From Pseudomonas migulae (GTDB taxonomy: Bacteria; Pseudomonadota; Gammaproteobacteria; Pseudomonadales; Pseudomonadaceae): 64,000 nt of DNA. The position numbers were made by a program, and so were the translations under genes. The notes under the pieces were generated by a model that was not told where the DNA came from, searched no databases, and worked only from the letters and a program-made list of their open reading frames with translations. The DNA lies in assembly GCF_024169315.1 (NCBI RefSeq), contig NZ_JALJWR010000001.1:3894501-3958500 (forward strand), written 5' to 3'. This document shows, piece after piece, positions 1-9,358 of the stretch. Within the stretch, counting starts at the first letter, position 1, and the number at the start of each line of letters is the position of its first letter.

Positions 1-71
1 ATAGGGGCGGTTCTGCCCCTATTCAACTGTCAGGTAGTGATTTCCGACTGCACGCTACATGAGGAAATGTT

Positions 72-944
72 TCAGCGAATGTGTGCAAGCACACCCTGAA
101 GCTCATCGAGGGAGTTGTAACCGATCACCAACTGCCCCTTCCCCTTCTTTCCGTGTCGGATCTGCACCGCAGAGCCTAGGCGCTCAGCCAGGCGCTGCTC
201 GAGTCGGGCGATATCAGGGTCCGGTTTTGTCGCTTCGACAGGCTCCGGTTTGCCACTCAACCACTGGCGAACCAGTGCCTCAGTTTGGCGCACAGTCAGC
301 CCCCGTGCGACAACATGTCGCGCCCCTTCAACCTGTTGATTCTCCGGCAAACCAAGCAAAGCACGCGCATGACCCATTTCCAGGTCACCGTGGGACAGCA
401 TGGTCTTGATAACTTCCGGCAACGCGATCAAGCGTAGCAGGTTGGCCACGGTCACGCGGGACTTGCCCACCGCTTCGGCCACTTGTTGCTGAGTCAGCTG
501 GAATTCCTGCTGCAAACGCTGCAGGGCTACCGCTTCTTCGATCGGATTGAGGTCTTCACGCTGGATGTTCTCGATCAGCGCCATGGCGATGGCGGTTTCA
601 TCCGGCACATCGCGAACCATCGCCGGGATGGTTTCCTGGCCAGCCTGCTGGCTGGCGCGCCAGCGGCGTTCGCCGGCGATGATTTCGAAGCGGCCGCTAC
701 CGATCGGACGAACCACGATCGGCTGCATCACGCCTTGGGCCTTGATCGACTGCGCCAGTTCTTCCAGCGCCTGCGGGTCCATATCCCGACGTGGCTGGTA
801 CTTGCCACGCTGGATCAGGTCCAGGGGCAAATGCTGCAGCTCACGTTGATCGGCTTGTACCGCCTGTTCTTCCAGAGAGCTGACAGTCGGACCGCTCAGC
901 AGTGCATCCAGTCCACGTCCGAGACCTCGTTTCTTGACGGCCAT
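72..944 (-). CDS. parB: ParB chromosome partitioning protein
   Basis: ParB/Spo0J-family centromere-binding protein of 290 residues. It loads at parS sites and spreads as a CTP-dependent clamp. The N-terminal ParB/Srx domain (about residues 35-125) holds the NPR-type segment GERRWRAS, followed by a helix-turn-helix region with EAVGKSRVTVANLLRL (about 155-172) and a basic C-terminal dimerisation domain. Length and motifs are normal for the family. It lies 9 bases downstream of parA, so the two are almost certainly co-transcribed. Two parS sites that it should bind lie in recF in this same window. Confidence 0.97.
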   Translation of the reverse strand: MAVKKRGLGRGLDALLSGPTVSSLEEQAVQADQRELQHLPLDLIQRGKYQPRRDMDPQALEELAQSIKAQGVMQPIVVRPIGSGRFEIIAGERRWRASQQAGQETIPAMVRDVPDETAIAMALIENIQREDLNPIEEAVALQRLQQEFQLTQQQVAEAVGKSRVTVANLLRLIALPEVIKTMLSHGDLEMGHARALLGLPENQQVEGARHVVARGLTVRQTEALVRQWLSGKPEPVEATKPDPDIARLEQRLAERLGSAVQIRHGKKGKGQLVIGYNSLDELQGVLAHIR

Positions 945-953
945 GGGGATTCC

Positions 954-1751
954 TTAAGTTGGCTGAGCAGCGGCGGTGCGTGAGTTTTTGCGTTGACGGC
1001 GAACCATCTCGCCCGCCAATGCCAGATAGGCAATGGCGCCCCGTGATGTCTTGTCGTACGCCAGCGCCGGCATGCCATAGCTTGGCGCTTCGGCCAGGCG
1101 GATGTTGCGCGGAATGACGGTGTCGTAGAGCTGCTCGCCGAAGTGTTCCTTGAGCTGAGCCGACACGTCGTTCATCAGGCTCAGGCGCGGGTCGTACATC
1201 GTGCGCAACAAGCCTTCGACTTTCAGGTTCGGGTTCAGCAGTTCAGCGATGCGCTTGATGTTATCCACAAGATCGCTCAAGCCTTCGAGCGCGAAGTACT
1301 CGCACTGCATGGGGATAATGACCCCGTCGGCCGCAACCAGAGCGTTCAGTGTCAGCATCGACAGCGACGGCGGGCAGTCGATCAAAATGTAATCGTAGTT
1401 TTCACGGATCGGCGCCAACGCGCTGCGCAGGCGGCTTTCCTTCATCTGCATTTCCAGCAGAACCACTTCGGCCGCGGTCAGGTCACGGTTGGCCGGCAAC
1501 AGCTGGTAACCACCGTGCTCCGAGTAGTGCATGGCCTGGGCCAGGTCGCACTCGCCGATCAGCAAGTCGTAAACCGAATTTTCCAGGCCGTGTTTATCCA
1601 CACCGCTGCCCATGGTGGCGTTGCCCTGTGGATCGAGATCGATCAACAGCACCCGGCGCTTGGTAGCGACCAGGGAAGCTGCGAGGTTGATGCAGGTGGT
1701 GGTTTTACCCACACCACCCTTTTGGTTCGCTATCGCGAATACCTTAGCCAT
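954..1751 (-). CDS. parA: ParA/Soj chromosome partitioning ATPase
   Basis: Deviant Walker A ATPase that works with ParB to segregate origins. The start was placed at the Met giving MAKVFAIANQKGGVGKTTT (265 residues). A Met six codons upstream is possible but would add a tail unusual for the family. KGGVGKTT (about residues 11-18) is the deviant Walker A with the signature lysine. LIDLDPQGN and DYILIDCPPSL are the Walker A' and B segments. It is followed by parB and preceded by rsmG, the standard gammaproteobacterial order. Confidence 0.97.
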   Translation of the reverse strand: MAKVFAIANQKGGVGKTTTCINLAASLVATKRRVLLIDLDPQGNATMGSGVDKHGLENSVYDLLIGECDLAQAMHYSEHGGYQLLPANRDLTAAEVVLLEMQMKESRLRSALAPIRENYDYILIDCPPSLSMLTLNALVAADGVIIPMQCEYFALEGLSDLVDNIKRIAELLNPNLKVEGLLRTMYDPRLSLMNDVSAQLKEHFGEQLYDTVIPRNIRLAEAPSYGMPALAYDKTSRGAIAYLALAGEMVRRQRKNSRTAAAQPT

Positions 1752-1769
1752 TCTTGCTTGTGTTCCCAA

Positions 1770-2414
1770 TCATGCCGTGCGGCGCAGTATCAGCAGATGG
1801 CGTTGGCCTTGGCAACCAGGTACGGCCAGGGCGTGTTCGCTATCGAGGTGGAAGTCTGCCGGCAATGCTACCAGCTCATCGGCCGGATGAACGCCCTTCA
1901 TTGCCAGCCAGCGTGTATCGGCGTCGCCGAGGTGGCGAGTCCAGTTGCTGAAGTTCTCCATGCTGCTGAACGCCCGGGAAATGATCCCGTTGAACGGCTG
2001 CGCAGGCTGGAAGGCTTCGACGCGACTGTGGATAACTTGCAGGTTATCCAGTTTGAGTTCGAGTTTGACCTGGGTCAGAAAGCGGGTTTTCTTGCCGTTG
2101 CTGTCCAGGCAGGTCACTTGCGACTCTGGAAACAGGATAGCCAACGGAATGCCCGGCATGCCGCCGCCGCTACCCACGTCCAGCCAGCGGCCGTTTTCGA
2201 TGAACGACATGATGCTCAAACTATCGAGCAAGTGGCGCGAGACCATTTCGTCCGGGTCGCGCACGGCGGTCAGGTTGTAGGCCTTGTTCCATTTGATCAA
2301 CAGGGCCAGATAGCCCAGCAACTGCGCGTGCTGGGTTTCGGTCAGTGTGACACCGAGCTGGCGAGCACCTGTGGATAACTCTTCGGCGTGTTGCGAGGTG
2401 ACCAACGAACTCAA
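1770..2414 (-). CDS. rsmG: 16S rRNA (guanine527-N7)-methyltransferase RsmG
   Basis: SAM-dependent methyltransferase of 214 residues that makes m7G527 in 16S rRNA; formerly GidB. The SAM-binding glycine-rich loop is visible as [17 protein letters not shown] (about residues 77-93). The start codon overlaps the mnmG stop by four bases, which indicates translational coupling. In other bacteria loss of this gene gives low-level streptomycin resistance; that is family knowledge, not something visible here. Confidence 0.96.
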   Translation of the reverse strand: MSSLVTSQHAEELSTGARQLGVTLTETQHAQLLGYLALLIKWNKAYNLTAVRDPDEMVSRHLLDSLSIMSFIENGRWLDVGSGGGMPGIPLAILFPESQVTCLDSNGKKTRFLTQVKLELKLDNLQVIHSRVEAFQPAQPFNGIISRAFSSMENFSNWTRHLGDADTRWLAMKGVHPADELVALPADFHLDSEHALAVPGCQGQRHLLILRRTA

Positions 2415-4312
2415 GCGCTTTGCTCCAACTGACGGCCCGCGCCGCGTTTTTTCAAATGAATCATCAACAGCGAAATCGCTGCTGGCGTAACGCCCGGAAT
2501 ACGTGACGCCTGGCCCAAAGTCTCTGGACGGGTCGCGCCGAGCTTGCTCTGGATCTCTTTCGAGAGACCGGAAATGTTCGTGTAATCGATATCCACAGGC
2601 AGTTTTGTGTCTTCGCTGGCCCGCAGGCGCGCGATTTCATCCTGTTGACGATCGATGTAGCCGGCGTATTTGGTCTTGATTTCGACCTGCTCGGCAACCT
2701 GTGGATCTTCTGCGCCACCGCCGGTGACGGCGATCAGACCAGCGTAGTCGATTTCCGGACGGCTCAGCAGGTTGAGCAAGTTGTATTCGTGGGTCAGCGG
2801 CGTACCGAATTTTTCGGAAATCGCATCGCCCTGCTCGGTGCCCGGGCGAACCCAGGTGCTTTTCAGGCGTTGTTCTTCCAGTGCGATGCTTTCGCGCTTG
2901 GTGCAGAAAGCCGCCCAACGCGCGTCATCGACCAGACCCAGTTCACGACCTTTTTCGGTCAAGCGCAGGTCCGCGTTGTCTTCGCGCAGGATCAAACGGT
3001 ATTCGGCACGGGAAGTGAACATCCGGTACGGTTCTTGAGTCCCCAACGTAATCAGGTCATCGACCAACACTCCGATGTACGCCTCGTCGCGACGCGGGCA
3101 CCAGGCCTCTTGGCCTTTTGCGCGCAGTGCGGCGTTGGCTCCGGCCAGCAAACCTTGGGCACCGGCTTCTTCGTAACCGGTGGTGCCATTGATCTGTCCG
3201 GCGAAAAACAGACCGGCAATCACTTTGGTTTCCAGGCTGTATTTCAGGTCACGCGGATCGAAATAGTCATATTCGATGGCGTATCCCGGACGCACGATGT
3301 GTGCGTTCTCCATGCCGCGGATCGATTGCACGATCTGCAACTGCACGTCGAATGGCAGGGATGTGGATATCCCGTTCGGATACAACTCGTGCGTGGTCAG
3401 ACCTTCCGGTTCGATGAAGACCTGGTGGCTTTCCTTGTCGGCAAAGCGGTGGATCTTGTCTTCGATCGACGGGCAGTAACGCGGGCCAATGCCCTCGATC
3501 AACCCTGCATCGGAATACATCGGCGAACGATCGAGGTTCGCCGCGATGATCTCGTGGGTCCGGGCGTTGGTGTGGGTAATCCAGCAGCTCACCTGTTTCG
3601 GATGCTGCTCTTTGGAACCCATGAACGACATCACCGGGATCGGCGTATCACCGGCTTGCTCGGTCATCACCGAGAAATCCACGGATCGACCGTCGATGCG
3701 CGGCGGTGTCCCTGTTTTCAAGCGGCCGACACGCAGTGGCAATTCACGCAAACGATGAGCCAGGGCAATCGAGGGCGGATCACCAGCGCGACCACCGGAA
3801 TAATTCTGCATCCCGATGTGGATAAGTCCACCGAGGAAGGTGCCAGTGGTCAACACCACGGAATCCGCGAAGAAACGCAGGCCCATTTGGGTGACGACAC
3901 CGCGCACTTGTTCCTGCTCGACGATCAGGTCATCAGCGGCTTGTTGAAATATCCACAGGTTCGGCTGGTTTTCCAATGCTTCGCGGACAGCGGCCTTGTA
4001 CAGAACACGGTCTGCCTGAGCGCGCGTTGCACGCACGGCCGGGCCTTTGCGGCTGTTCAGAACGCGAAACTGGATACCGCCTTTATCGGTTGCCATGGCC
4101 ATCGCGCCGCCGAGGGCATCGATTTCTTTCACCAGATGGCTTTTGCCGATCCCGCCAATGGCAGGGTTGCAACTCATGGCACCGAGGGTTTCCACGTTAT
4201 GCGTCAGCAACAGGGTTTTCGCCCCCATGCGTGCTGACGCCAGTGCTGCCTCGGTACCGGCATGACCGCCGCCGATGACGATCACTTCAAAACGGGAAGG
4301 GAAATCCACCAC
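2411..4312 (-). CDS. mnmG: tRNA uridine-5-carboxymethylaminomethyl modification enzyme MnmG
   Basis: FAD-binding subunit (633 residues, normal length) of the MnmE-MnmG complex, which installs the cmnm5 group on wobble U34 of certain tRNAs. The N-terminal dinucleotide-binding motif is [17 protein letters not shown] (about residues 10-26), and the conserved [23 protein letters not shown] block follows. The two catalytic cysteines of the family would lie in the SCNP segment and further downstream. It is the first gene of mnmG-rsmG-parA-parB. A DnaA-box-rich, AT-rich region lies just upstream. Confidence 0.97.
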   Translation of the reverse strand: MVDFPSRFEVIVIGGGHAGTEAALASARMGAKTLLLTHNVETLGAMSCNPAIGGIGKSHLVKEIDALGGAMAMATDKGGIQFRVLNSRKGPAVRATRAQADRVLYKAAVREALENQPNLWIFQQAADDLIVEQEQVRGVVTQMGLRFFADSVVLTTGTFLGGLIHIGMQNYSGGRAGDPPSIALAHRLRELPLRVGRLKTGTPPRIDGRSVDFSVMTEQAGDTPIPVMSFMGSKEQHPKQVSCWITHTNARTHEIIAANLDRSPMYSDAGLIEGIGPRYCPSIEDKIHRFADKESHQVFIEPEGLTTHELYPNGISTSLPFDVQLQIVQSIRGMENAHIVRPGYAIEYDYFDPRDLKYSLETKVIAGLFFAGQINGTTGYEEAGAQGLLAGANAALRAKGQEAWCPRRDEAYIGVLVDDLITLGTQEPYRMFTSRAEYRLILREDNADLRLTEKGRELGLVDDARWAAFCTKRESIALEEQRLKSTWVRPGTEQGDAISEKFGTPLTHEYNLLNLLSRPEIDYAGLIAVTGGGAEDPQVAEQVEIKTKYAGYIDRQQDEIARLRASEDTKLPVDIDYTNISGLSKEIQSKLGATRPETLGQASRIPGVTPAAISLLMIHLKKRGAGRQLEQSA

Positions 4313-4438
4313 GCACCTCGTGCCTGCTTAAGTAGGTAATTCAGGAATAGTTTGAGCCCGGGTTTCTGGACCAGGTCGGCAAGTATAGGGACTTCGCCCT
4401 TCCTAAAGAACCCTTTGCACAAAATTTAACCAGCTGTG

Positions 4439-4740
4439 GAGAAGTCGGGGTTATAGAAATTAAAAAGAGAGAAATTTATTAAATCTTTGTTTTTATGTTT
4501 ATTTCTACTGAGGCACCTTTCTGTGGATAGATCTCTACAGGCCCTTATATTCAATATGTACAGAGATTCAAAACCCTGTGGTCATGTGCCAATGAGGGCC
4601 TTGGATAACCGGTGTAAGCCTGTGGATGAAAGGGGTGGTTATCCACAGAGGCGGTTATCTTCAGTTTTGAGGCCCTGTTATCAACTGCCCTTAGTGGCAG
4701 TTATTCACAGGGCTTAATCCACAGAAAAACCGGGAATGAT
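4439..4740. other. DnaA-box cluster with AT-rich DNA between mnmE and mnmG (secondary origin-like region)
   Basis: The stretch at about 4457-4502 is almost all A and T. To its right are a perfect DnaA box TTATCCACA (4639-4647), TTATTCACA (4701-4709, fits TTATNCACA), a one-mismatch box TAATCCACA (4715-4723) and a reverse near-box TGTGGATAG (4522-4530). Pseudomonads are known to carry DnaA-box clusters at the gidA end as well as at rpmH-dnaA. Whether this one unwinds or only titrates DnaA cannot be told from sequence. It also holds the mnmG promoter region. No gene is visible in 4313-4860. Confidence 0.6.
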
Positions 4741-4819
4741 CGAATTCCAGGCATGGAAAATCCGCTCAAGCAAAAAGAATCAGCTCGGCACTGGAGGAAG
4801 AATTAGAGAAAGGAGGGAA

Positions 4820-4847
4820 ACAGACAGGCGCGGGACGGCCTGTCTGT
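4820..4847 (-). terminator. Terminator-like hairpin after mnmE
   Basis: A 10-bp perfect inverted repeat (ACAGACAGGC at 4820-4829 and its complement at 4838-4847) lies just past the mnmE stop. On the minus strand it is followed by a pyrimidine-rich tract with several T runs, consistent with a factor-independent terminator, although the T tract is broken by C. Confidence 0.55.
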
Positions 4848-4860
4848 GGACAACGGAGGT

Positions 4861-6231
4861 TTATTTACCGATACAGAAGCTGGAAAAGATTCGTCCCAGC
4901 AGATCATCGGAGCTGAATGCGCCGGTAATTTCACCCAAGGCGTGCTGCGCCTGACGCAAATCCTCTGCCAGCAGTTCACCGGCACCTGCCAGGGTCAGCT
5001 GTGCACGACCATGCTCGAGGGAAGCACTGGCATGCCGCAATGCTTCAAGGTGACGCCTGCGAGCACTGAAGCTGCTTTCCGAGGTCTGTTCATAGCCCAT
5101 GCAGGCCTTGAGGTGGTCACGCAGCAATTCCAGGCCCTCGCCTGCAGACTTGGCGCTGAGGCTGATGGTGACGTGCCCATCCTCGCTGACTTCCAGGGCA
5201 ATAGCTTCGCCAGTCAGGTCCGCCTTGTTCCGGATCAGCGTGACTTTGGCCGGATCCGGGCGGGTCTCCAGGAACTCCGGCCACAGCGCGAACGGATCAA
5301 GGGCTTCAGGAGCGGTGGCATCGACGACCAGCAGTACGCGATCTGCCTCGCCGATGGCTTTCAGCGCCCGTTCCACACCGATTTTCTCAACCTGATCATC
5401 GGTATCCCGCAGGCCAGCCGTGTCGACAACGTGCAACGGCATGCCATCAATGTGGATATGTTCACGAAGAATATCCCGGGTCGTGCCGGCAATCTCAGTC
5501 ACGATCGCTGCTTCTCGCCCGGCCAGGGCGTTCAGCAAGCTGGATTTTCCGGCATTCGGCCGACCCGCGATGACCACCGTCATGCCGTCACGCAACAAGG
5601 CGCCTTGCCCGGCTTCTCGCAGTACGGTGGATAACTCGTCGCGTACTTTGTCGAGCATGGTCAACACGTGGCCATCGGCAAGGAAGTCGATTTCTTCTTC
5701 CGGAAAGTCGATTGCCGCTTCGACATAGATCCGCAGGCCAATCAGTTGCTCGGTGAGGTTATGCACACGTTCGGAAAAGGCGCCCTGCAACGAACGCAGT
5801 GCATTTCGCGCCGCCTGTGCAGAACTTGCCTCGATCAAATCGGCGATGGCTTCGGCCTGGGCCAGGTCGAGCTTGTCGTTCAGGAAGGCACGCTCACTGA
5901 ATTCACCCGGACGGGCCAGGCGGCAACCCAGTTCCAGACAACGTTTTAGCAGCATATCGAGAACGATCGGGCCGCCATGGCCCTGGAGTTCCAGCACATC
6001 TTCGCCGGTGAACGAGTTCGGTCCCGGGAAATAGAGCGCGATGCCTTGGTCGAGCACCTCATCGTTTTCACTCAGGAACGGGCCATAGTGGGCAAATCGC
6101 GGCTTGAGTTCACGACCACTGAACGCTTTGGCCGCCACACTCGCCAACGGCCCGGAAATACGGACGATGCCCACACCGCCGCGACCTTGAGCGGTGGCGA
6201 CGGCGGCGATGGTTTCACGAGGAACGCTCAT
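4861..6231 (-). CDS. mnmE: tRNA modification GTPase MnmE
   Basis: GTPase partner of MnmG (456 residues from the [19 protein letters not shown] start). A Met six codons further upstream is possible but the shorter form matches the family N-terminus. An N-terminal formyl-THF-binding domain is followed by a helical domain with an inserted G domain: G1 [12 protein letters not shown] (about 223-234), G3 DTAG and G4 NKAD. The C-terminal CIGK motif, whose cysteine is conserved in MnmE, is intact at the very end. Confidence 0.97.
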   Translation of the reverse strand: MSVPRETIAAVATAQGRGGVGIVRISGPLASVAAKAFSGRELKPRFAHYGPFLSENDEVLDQGIALYFPGPNSFTGEDVLELQGHGGPIVLDMLLKRCLELGCRLARPGEFSERAFLNDKLDLAQAEAIADLIEASSAQAARNALRSLQGAFSERVHNLTEQLIGLRIYVEAAIDFPEEEIDFLADGHVLTMLDKVRDELSTVLREAGQGALLRDGMTVVIAGRPNAGKSSLLNALAGREAAIVTEIAGTTRDILREHIHIDGMPLHVVDTAGLRDTDDQVEKIGVERALKAIGEADRVLLVVDATAPEALDPFALWPEFLETRPDPAKVTLIRNKADLTGEAIALEVSEDGHVTISLSAKSAGEGLELLRDHLKACMGYEQTSESSFSARRRHLEALRHASASLEHGRAQLTLAGAGELLAEDLRQAQHALGEITGAFSSDDLLGRIFSSFCIGK

Positions 6232-6263
6232 AAACCGGTATCCAGACAAAAGTGACAGATAGC

Positions 6264-6288
6264 AAAACGCCCCACTAGGGGGCGTTTT
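6264..6288. terminator. Bidirectional-looking terminator between yidC and mnmE
   Basis: Perfect 10-bp stem (AAAACGCCCC at 6264-6273, complement at 6279-6288) with a 5-base loop and A/T ends. It directly follows yidC on the minus strand, so it most likely ends the rpmH-rnpA-yidD-yidC transcript before mnmE. Confidence 0.75.
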
Positions 6289-6310
6289 GAGTGGTTACCC
6301 ACAGAGTAAG

Positions 6311-7999
6311 TTACGCCTCGGCTTTTTTGGTAGCCGCTTCGATCTTACGCGTGATGTACCACTGTTGGGCGATGGACAGGCAGTTGTTCACTACCCAGTA
6401 CAGCACCAGACCAGCCGGGAACCACAGGAAGAAGAAGGTGAAGATGATTGGCATCATTTTCATGACCTTCGCCTGCATCGGATCCGGAGGAGTCGGGTTC
6501 AACTGCTGCTGGATAAACATGGTTGCACCCATGATGATCGGCAGAATGAAGAACGGATCCTTGATCGACAGGTCGGTAATCCACAGCATGAACGGCGCCT
6601 GGCGCATTTCAACGCTTTCAAGCAGAACCCAATACAGCGAAAGGAAAACCGGCATCTGCACGAGGATTGGCAAGCAACCACCCAGCGGATTGATCTTCTC
6701 TTTCTTGTACAGCTCCATCATGGCTTGCGACATTTTCTGCCGGTCATCGCCATGTTGCTCTTTCAACGCAGCCAGTTTCGGAGCCACTGCACGCATACGG
6801 GCCATGGATTTGTAGCTGGCAGCCGACAGCGGGAAGAAGATCCCTTTGATCAGCATGGTCAGGAAGATAATCGACCAGCCCCAGTTACCGACGATGGCGT
6901 GAATGTGTCCCAGCAGCCAGAAGATTGGCTGGGCAATGAACCAAAGAATGCCGTAGTCGACAGTCAGTTCCAGGCCTGGGGACAACTCTTTCAGCACTGC
7001 CTGGCTTTTCGGCCCGGCGTACAGAACGGCACTGGTTTCGGCTTTCGCACCTGGCGCAACACTGATTGCCGGGCCGGTATAACCGATGATGTAGTTGCCT
7101 TTGCTGTCTTTGCGGGTCTGGACGACGTTGTTTTCGCCCTTCGCCGGAATCCACGCGGTCACGAAGTAGTGCTGCAACCAGGCAACCCAACCACCAGTGA
7201 CGGTTTCCTTCAACTGCGCCTTGTCCATGTCCTTCATGGACACTTTCTTGTACGGCTCGTTACTTGTCCACAGGGCTGCGCCCAGGTAAGTCGCGGTACC
7301 GGTGGCGGTGGTTGAGGAAGGATCGCCGCTGGCGTCACGCTTCAGTTGCGCGAACATCGCACCGGACCAGGGCTGTGCGCTCTGGTTGTCGATCAGGTAG
7401 GAAACGGTTACGTCATACAGGCCACGTTTCAGGGTGAAACGCTTGATGTAGTTGACGCCGTCCTTGCTGAACTTCAGGTCCACGACCAATTGGTCCTGAC
7501 CGTCAGCCAGTTGGTAAATCTTCTTCTCCGAGGCGTAAACCGGACGACCGGCTGGACTTGCGTCCGGGCCGTTGGTACCGATCAGACCGCTTTGCGCCAG
7601 GTAAGTCAGTTCGCCGCCGTTATCAAACAGCTGGAACGGAATTTCCGGATGGTCCTGACGACGTGGATACAGCGGCAATTTCAGTTGGGCGACATCACCA
7701 CCTTGTGGATCGATAGCCAGATCGAGCACATCCGTTTTGATCTGGATGAGGTCTTTGCTTGCAGCTACCGGCGTTTCAGCAGGAGCAGTAGCAGTGGTAT
7801 CGCTTGCGGCGCGTGGAATGTCGTCACTGACGGAAGCATTATTGCCAGTCGCCGTATCCGGTAGGCCCGGTGCGGTAGTACTGGAAGCAACATTCTGAGT
7901 CGGCAGGGCAGCCTGGCCATAGTCCTGGTTCCATTTAAGAACCATAACGTAGGACACGATTGCCAGGGCGACGATCAGGATCGTGCGTTTGATATCCAT
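6311..7999 (-). CDS. yidC: Membrane protein insertase YidC
   Basis: Inner-membrane insertase of 562 residues, typical of Gram-negative YidC. An N-terminal transmembrane anchor (MDIKRTILIVALAIVSYVMV) is followed by the large periplasmic beta domain (about 60-350) and a C-terminal block of five hydrophobic helices starting near ILWFIAQPIFWLLGHIH. The cytoplasmic segment ARMRAVAPKLAALKEQ is the family hairpin. It ends in a basic tail. It lies two bases after yidD in the conserved rpmH-rnpA-yidD-yidC operon. Confidence 0.97.
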   Translation of the reverse strand: MDIKRTILIVALAIVSYVMVLKWNQDYGQAALPTQNVASSTTAPGLPDTATGNNASVSDDIPRAASDTTATAPAETPVAASKDLIQIKTDVLDLAIDPQGGDVAQLKLPLYPRRQDHPEIPFQLFDNGGELTYLAQSGLIGTNGPDASPAGRPVYASEKKIYQLADGQDQLVVDLKFSKDGVNYIKRFTLKRGLYDVTVSYLIDNQSAQPWSGAMFAQLKRDASGDPSSTTATGTATYLGAALWTSNEPYKKVSMKDMDKAQLKETVTGGWVAWLQHYFVTAWIPAKGENNVVQTRKDSKGNYIIGYTGPAISVAPGAKAETSAVLYAGPKSQAVLKELSPGLELTVDYGILWFIAQPIFWLLGHIHAIVGNWGWSIIFLTMLIKGIFFPLSAASYKSMARMRAVAPKLAALKEQHGDDRQKMSQAMMELYKKEKINPLGGCLPILVQMPVFLSLYWVLLESVEMRQAPFMLWITDLSIKDPFFILPIIMGATMFIQQQLNPTPPDPMQAKVMKMMPIIFTFFFLWFPAGLVLYWVVNNCLSIAQQWYITRKIEAATKKAEA

Positions 8000-8001
8000 G
8001 A

Positions 8002-8247
8002 TTACTCGGCCATCGAAGAAGAACGGGAGGTAGGGATAGGTGGAACCGGGTCATAACCACCGGGATTCCACGGATGACAGCGACCTAAACGACGAAAGGT
8101 CAGCCAGCCACCGCGCAGAAGGCCATGATTTTCTATGGCTTCTAACGCGTAGCAGGAACAACTGGGGTAGAAACGACAGTGACTGGCCATCAGGGGACTA
8201 ATGGCATAGCGATAAAACTGGATCGGAACGAGTGCCAGTTTACGCAT
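8002..8247 (-). CDS. yidD: Membrane protein insertion efficiency factor YidD
   Basis: Small protein (81 residues) of the YidD family, thought to assist YidC-dependent insertion. The family core is clear: [20 protein letters not shown] with conserved cysteines, then the [15 protein letters not shown] motif. The gene overlaps the end of rnpA by eight bases and is followed at two bases by yidC, so translation is likely coupled. The N-terminal amphipathic helix is basic and hydrophobic. Confidence 0.95.
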   Translation of the reverse strand: MRKLALVPIQFYRYAISPLMASHCRFYPSCSCYALEAIENHGLLRGGWLTFRRLGRCHPWNPGGYDPVPPIPTSRSSSMAE

Positions 8248-8641
8248 CGGGACTGTCTACCCCTACAGTTTCGGTTTTGACTGCTGGTACCGGCGAGCTA
8301 CGTGCCAGACGTTTCCAGAGTTTGCCGAAATGCTGAATCAATTCGGGGTTTTCTACGTCACCCAAACCTTTGCGCGCGACGATAACGATGTCCCAACCGA
8401 CCAGTGAATCCTGGTGCAGACGGAACGATTCGCGCATCAGACGTTTGAGGCGATTGCGCTCGACGGAGAGCTTTACGCTCTTTTTCCCGATAACCAACCC
8501 GAGACGGGGGTGATCAAGATCGTTGTTGCGCGCAAGGAGCAGGAGATTTTTCCCCGGAACCTTGCCGGTAGGGGAGTCAAAGACTGCCTTGAAATGCCGG
8601 GGAGTAAGCAGACGCTTTTCCCGACTGAAGTCCTGACTCAC
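8240..8641 (-). CDS. rnpA: Ribonuclease P protein component
   Basis: Protein subunit of RNase P (133 residues), which helps the catalytic RNA process tRNA 5' ends. The start is a GTG giving (M)[20 protein letters not shown], which matches the Pseudomonas N-terminus. Longer in-frame starts would run into rpmH and are not credible. The RNR motif region [13 protein letters not shown] (about 62-74) is the family signature. GGAG sits directly against the GTG with no spacer, so initiation may depend on coupling to rpmH, which ends 16 bases upstream. Confidence 0.95.
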   Translation of the reverse strand: MSQDFSREKRLLTPRHFKAVFDSPTGKVPGKNLLLLARNNDLDHPRLGLVIGKKSVKLSVERNRLKRLMRESFRLHQDSLVGWDIVIVARKGLGDVENPELIQHFGKLWKRLARSSPVPAVKTETVGVDSPDA

Positions 8642-8657
8642 CTCCAGTGCCGGCTTA

Positions 8658-8792
8658 TCAAACTGCCAGACGCGCACGACCTTTGGCGCGACGACGCGAC
8701 AGAACGGCACGGCCGTTCTTGGTAGCCATGCGAGCACGGAAACCGTGGGTACGAGCGCGTTTGATAGTGCTTGGTTGGAAAGTACGTTTCAT
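8658..8792 (-). CDS. rpmH: 50S ribosomal protein L34
   Basis: A 44-residue highly basic protein, read directly from the minus strand: it starts [18 protein letters not shown] and ends with RARLAV and a TGA stop. This is the universal L34 sequence. It is the first gene of the leftward operon and its promoter lies in the origin region about 60-90 bases upstream. Confidence 0.98.
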   Translation of the reverse strand: MKRTFQPSTIKRARTHGFRARMATKNGRAVLSRRRAKGRARLAV

Positions 8793-8853
8793 TGTCGTGT
8801 TACCTGGTTCGTCCACAACGGGCCGGAATGGCCCCCGTTTTAAGAGACCGGGG

Positions 8854-8882
8854 ATTCTAGAGAAAGCAAGCCTCTAGGTCAA
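8854..8882 (-). promoter_or_regulatory. Sigma-70 promoter for rpmH operon
   Basis: On the minus strand TTGACC (complement of 8877-8882) and TAGAAT (complement of 8854-8859) are separated by 17 bases, a near-consensus sigma-70 promoter. Transcription would start near 8847 and leave a leader of about 55 bases before the rpmH ATG. Confidence 0.75.
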
Positions 8883-9300
8883 TTTCCAACCAGCGTTTCC
8901 TTATAAATAGATCTCCCGTGGTTTTGCTCGCCTTCCACCTTGGCCAAATATAAAAATAAAGAAGGAAAGTATTTAAAGCTTTTCTGTAAAGCTTATAAAA
9001 GCTAGGGCACCGATCGTCTGTGGATAACTGCCTTAAGGCCTTCTATCCCGTGATGTACAGAGAATGACAACTACGGTGGAAAACGGTGGTCAGCCTGTGC
9101 TGCGCTGTCGGATAAGCTGTGCGTGAAAGGGGTAGTTATCCACAGGCTGGTTATCCACCGAGTTTCGCCCCCACTTGTACAACGACCTCAGGGTCGGTTA
9201 TCCACAGACCTTATGCACAGACCATTGGTCGTCTTTTTTGCGTATAAATCGTTGATTCTTCTTGGTCGGTGATCCACCTACGTGTGGATAAGTCGGCGTC
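8883..9300. other. oriC: Chromosomal replication origin (oriC)
   Basis: The rpmH-dnaA intergenic region. An AT-rich stretch (about 8941-9000) is the likely unwinding element. Perfect DnaA boxes occur at 9019-9027 (reverse), 9136-9144, 9198-9206 and 9283-9291 (reverse). TTATGCACA at 9211-9219 fits TTATNCACA, and 9151-9159 has one mismatch. Gene orientation flips here: everything from 72 to 8792 points left and dnaA-gyrB point right. The rpmH-dnaA interval is the established oriC site in Pseudomonas. Confidence 0.93.
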
Positions 9301-9313
9301 TGGTCGCTACAAT
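9285..9313 (+). promoter_or_regulatory. Putative dnaA promoter overlapping a DnaA box
   Basis: TACAAT at 9308-9313 is a good -10. Seventeen bases upstream TGGATA (9285-9290) matches the -35 consensus at four of six positions. That -35 lies inside the perfect reverse DnaA box at 9283-9291, which would let DnaA repress its own gene. The arrangement is seen; the regulation is inferred. Confidence 0.5.
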
Positions 9314-9358
9314 GGCCGCTTGTTTTTGCCTCACCGGCTTTCAACTTAGGGGATATCC

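Noticed and set aside
2645..4237. Long plus-strand frame (530 codons) opposite mnmG
   Set aside because: Antisense to a certain gene, no recognisable domain, no ribosome binding site.
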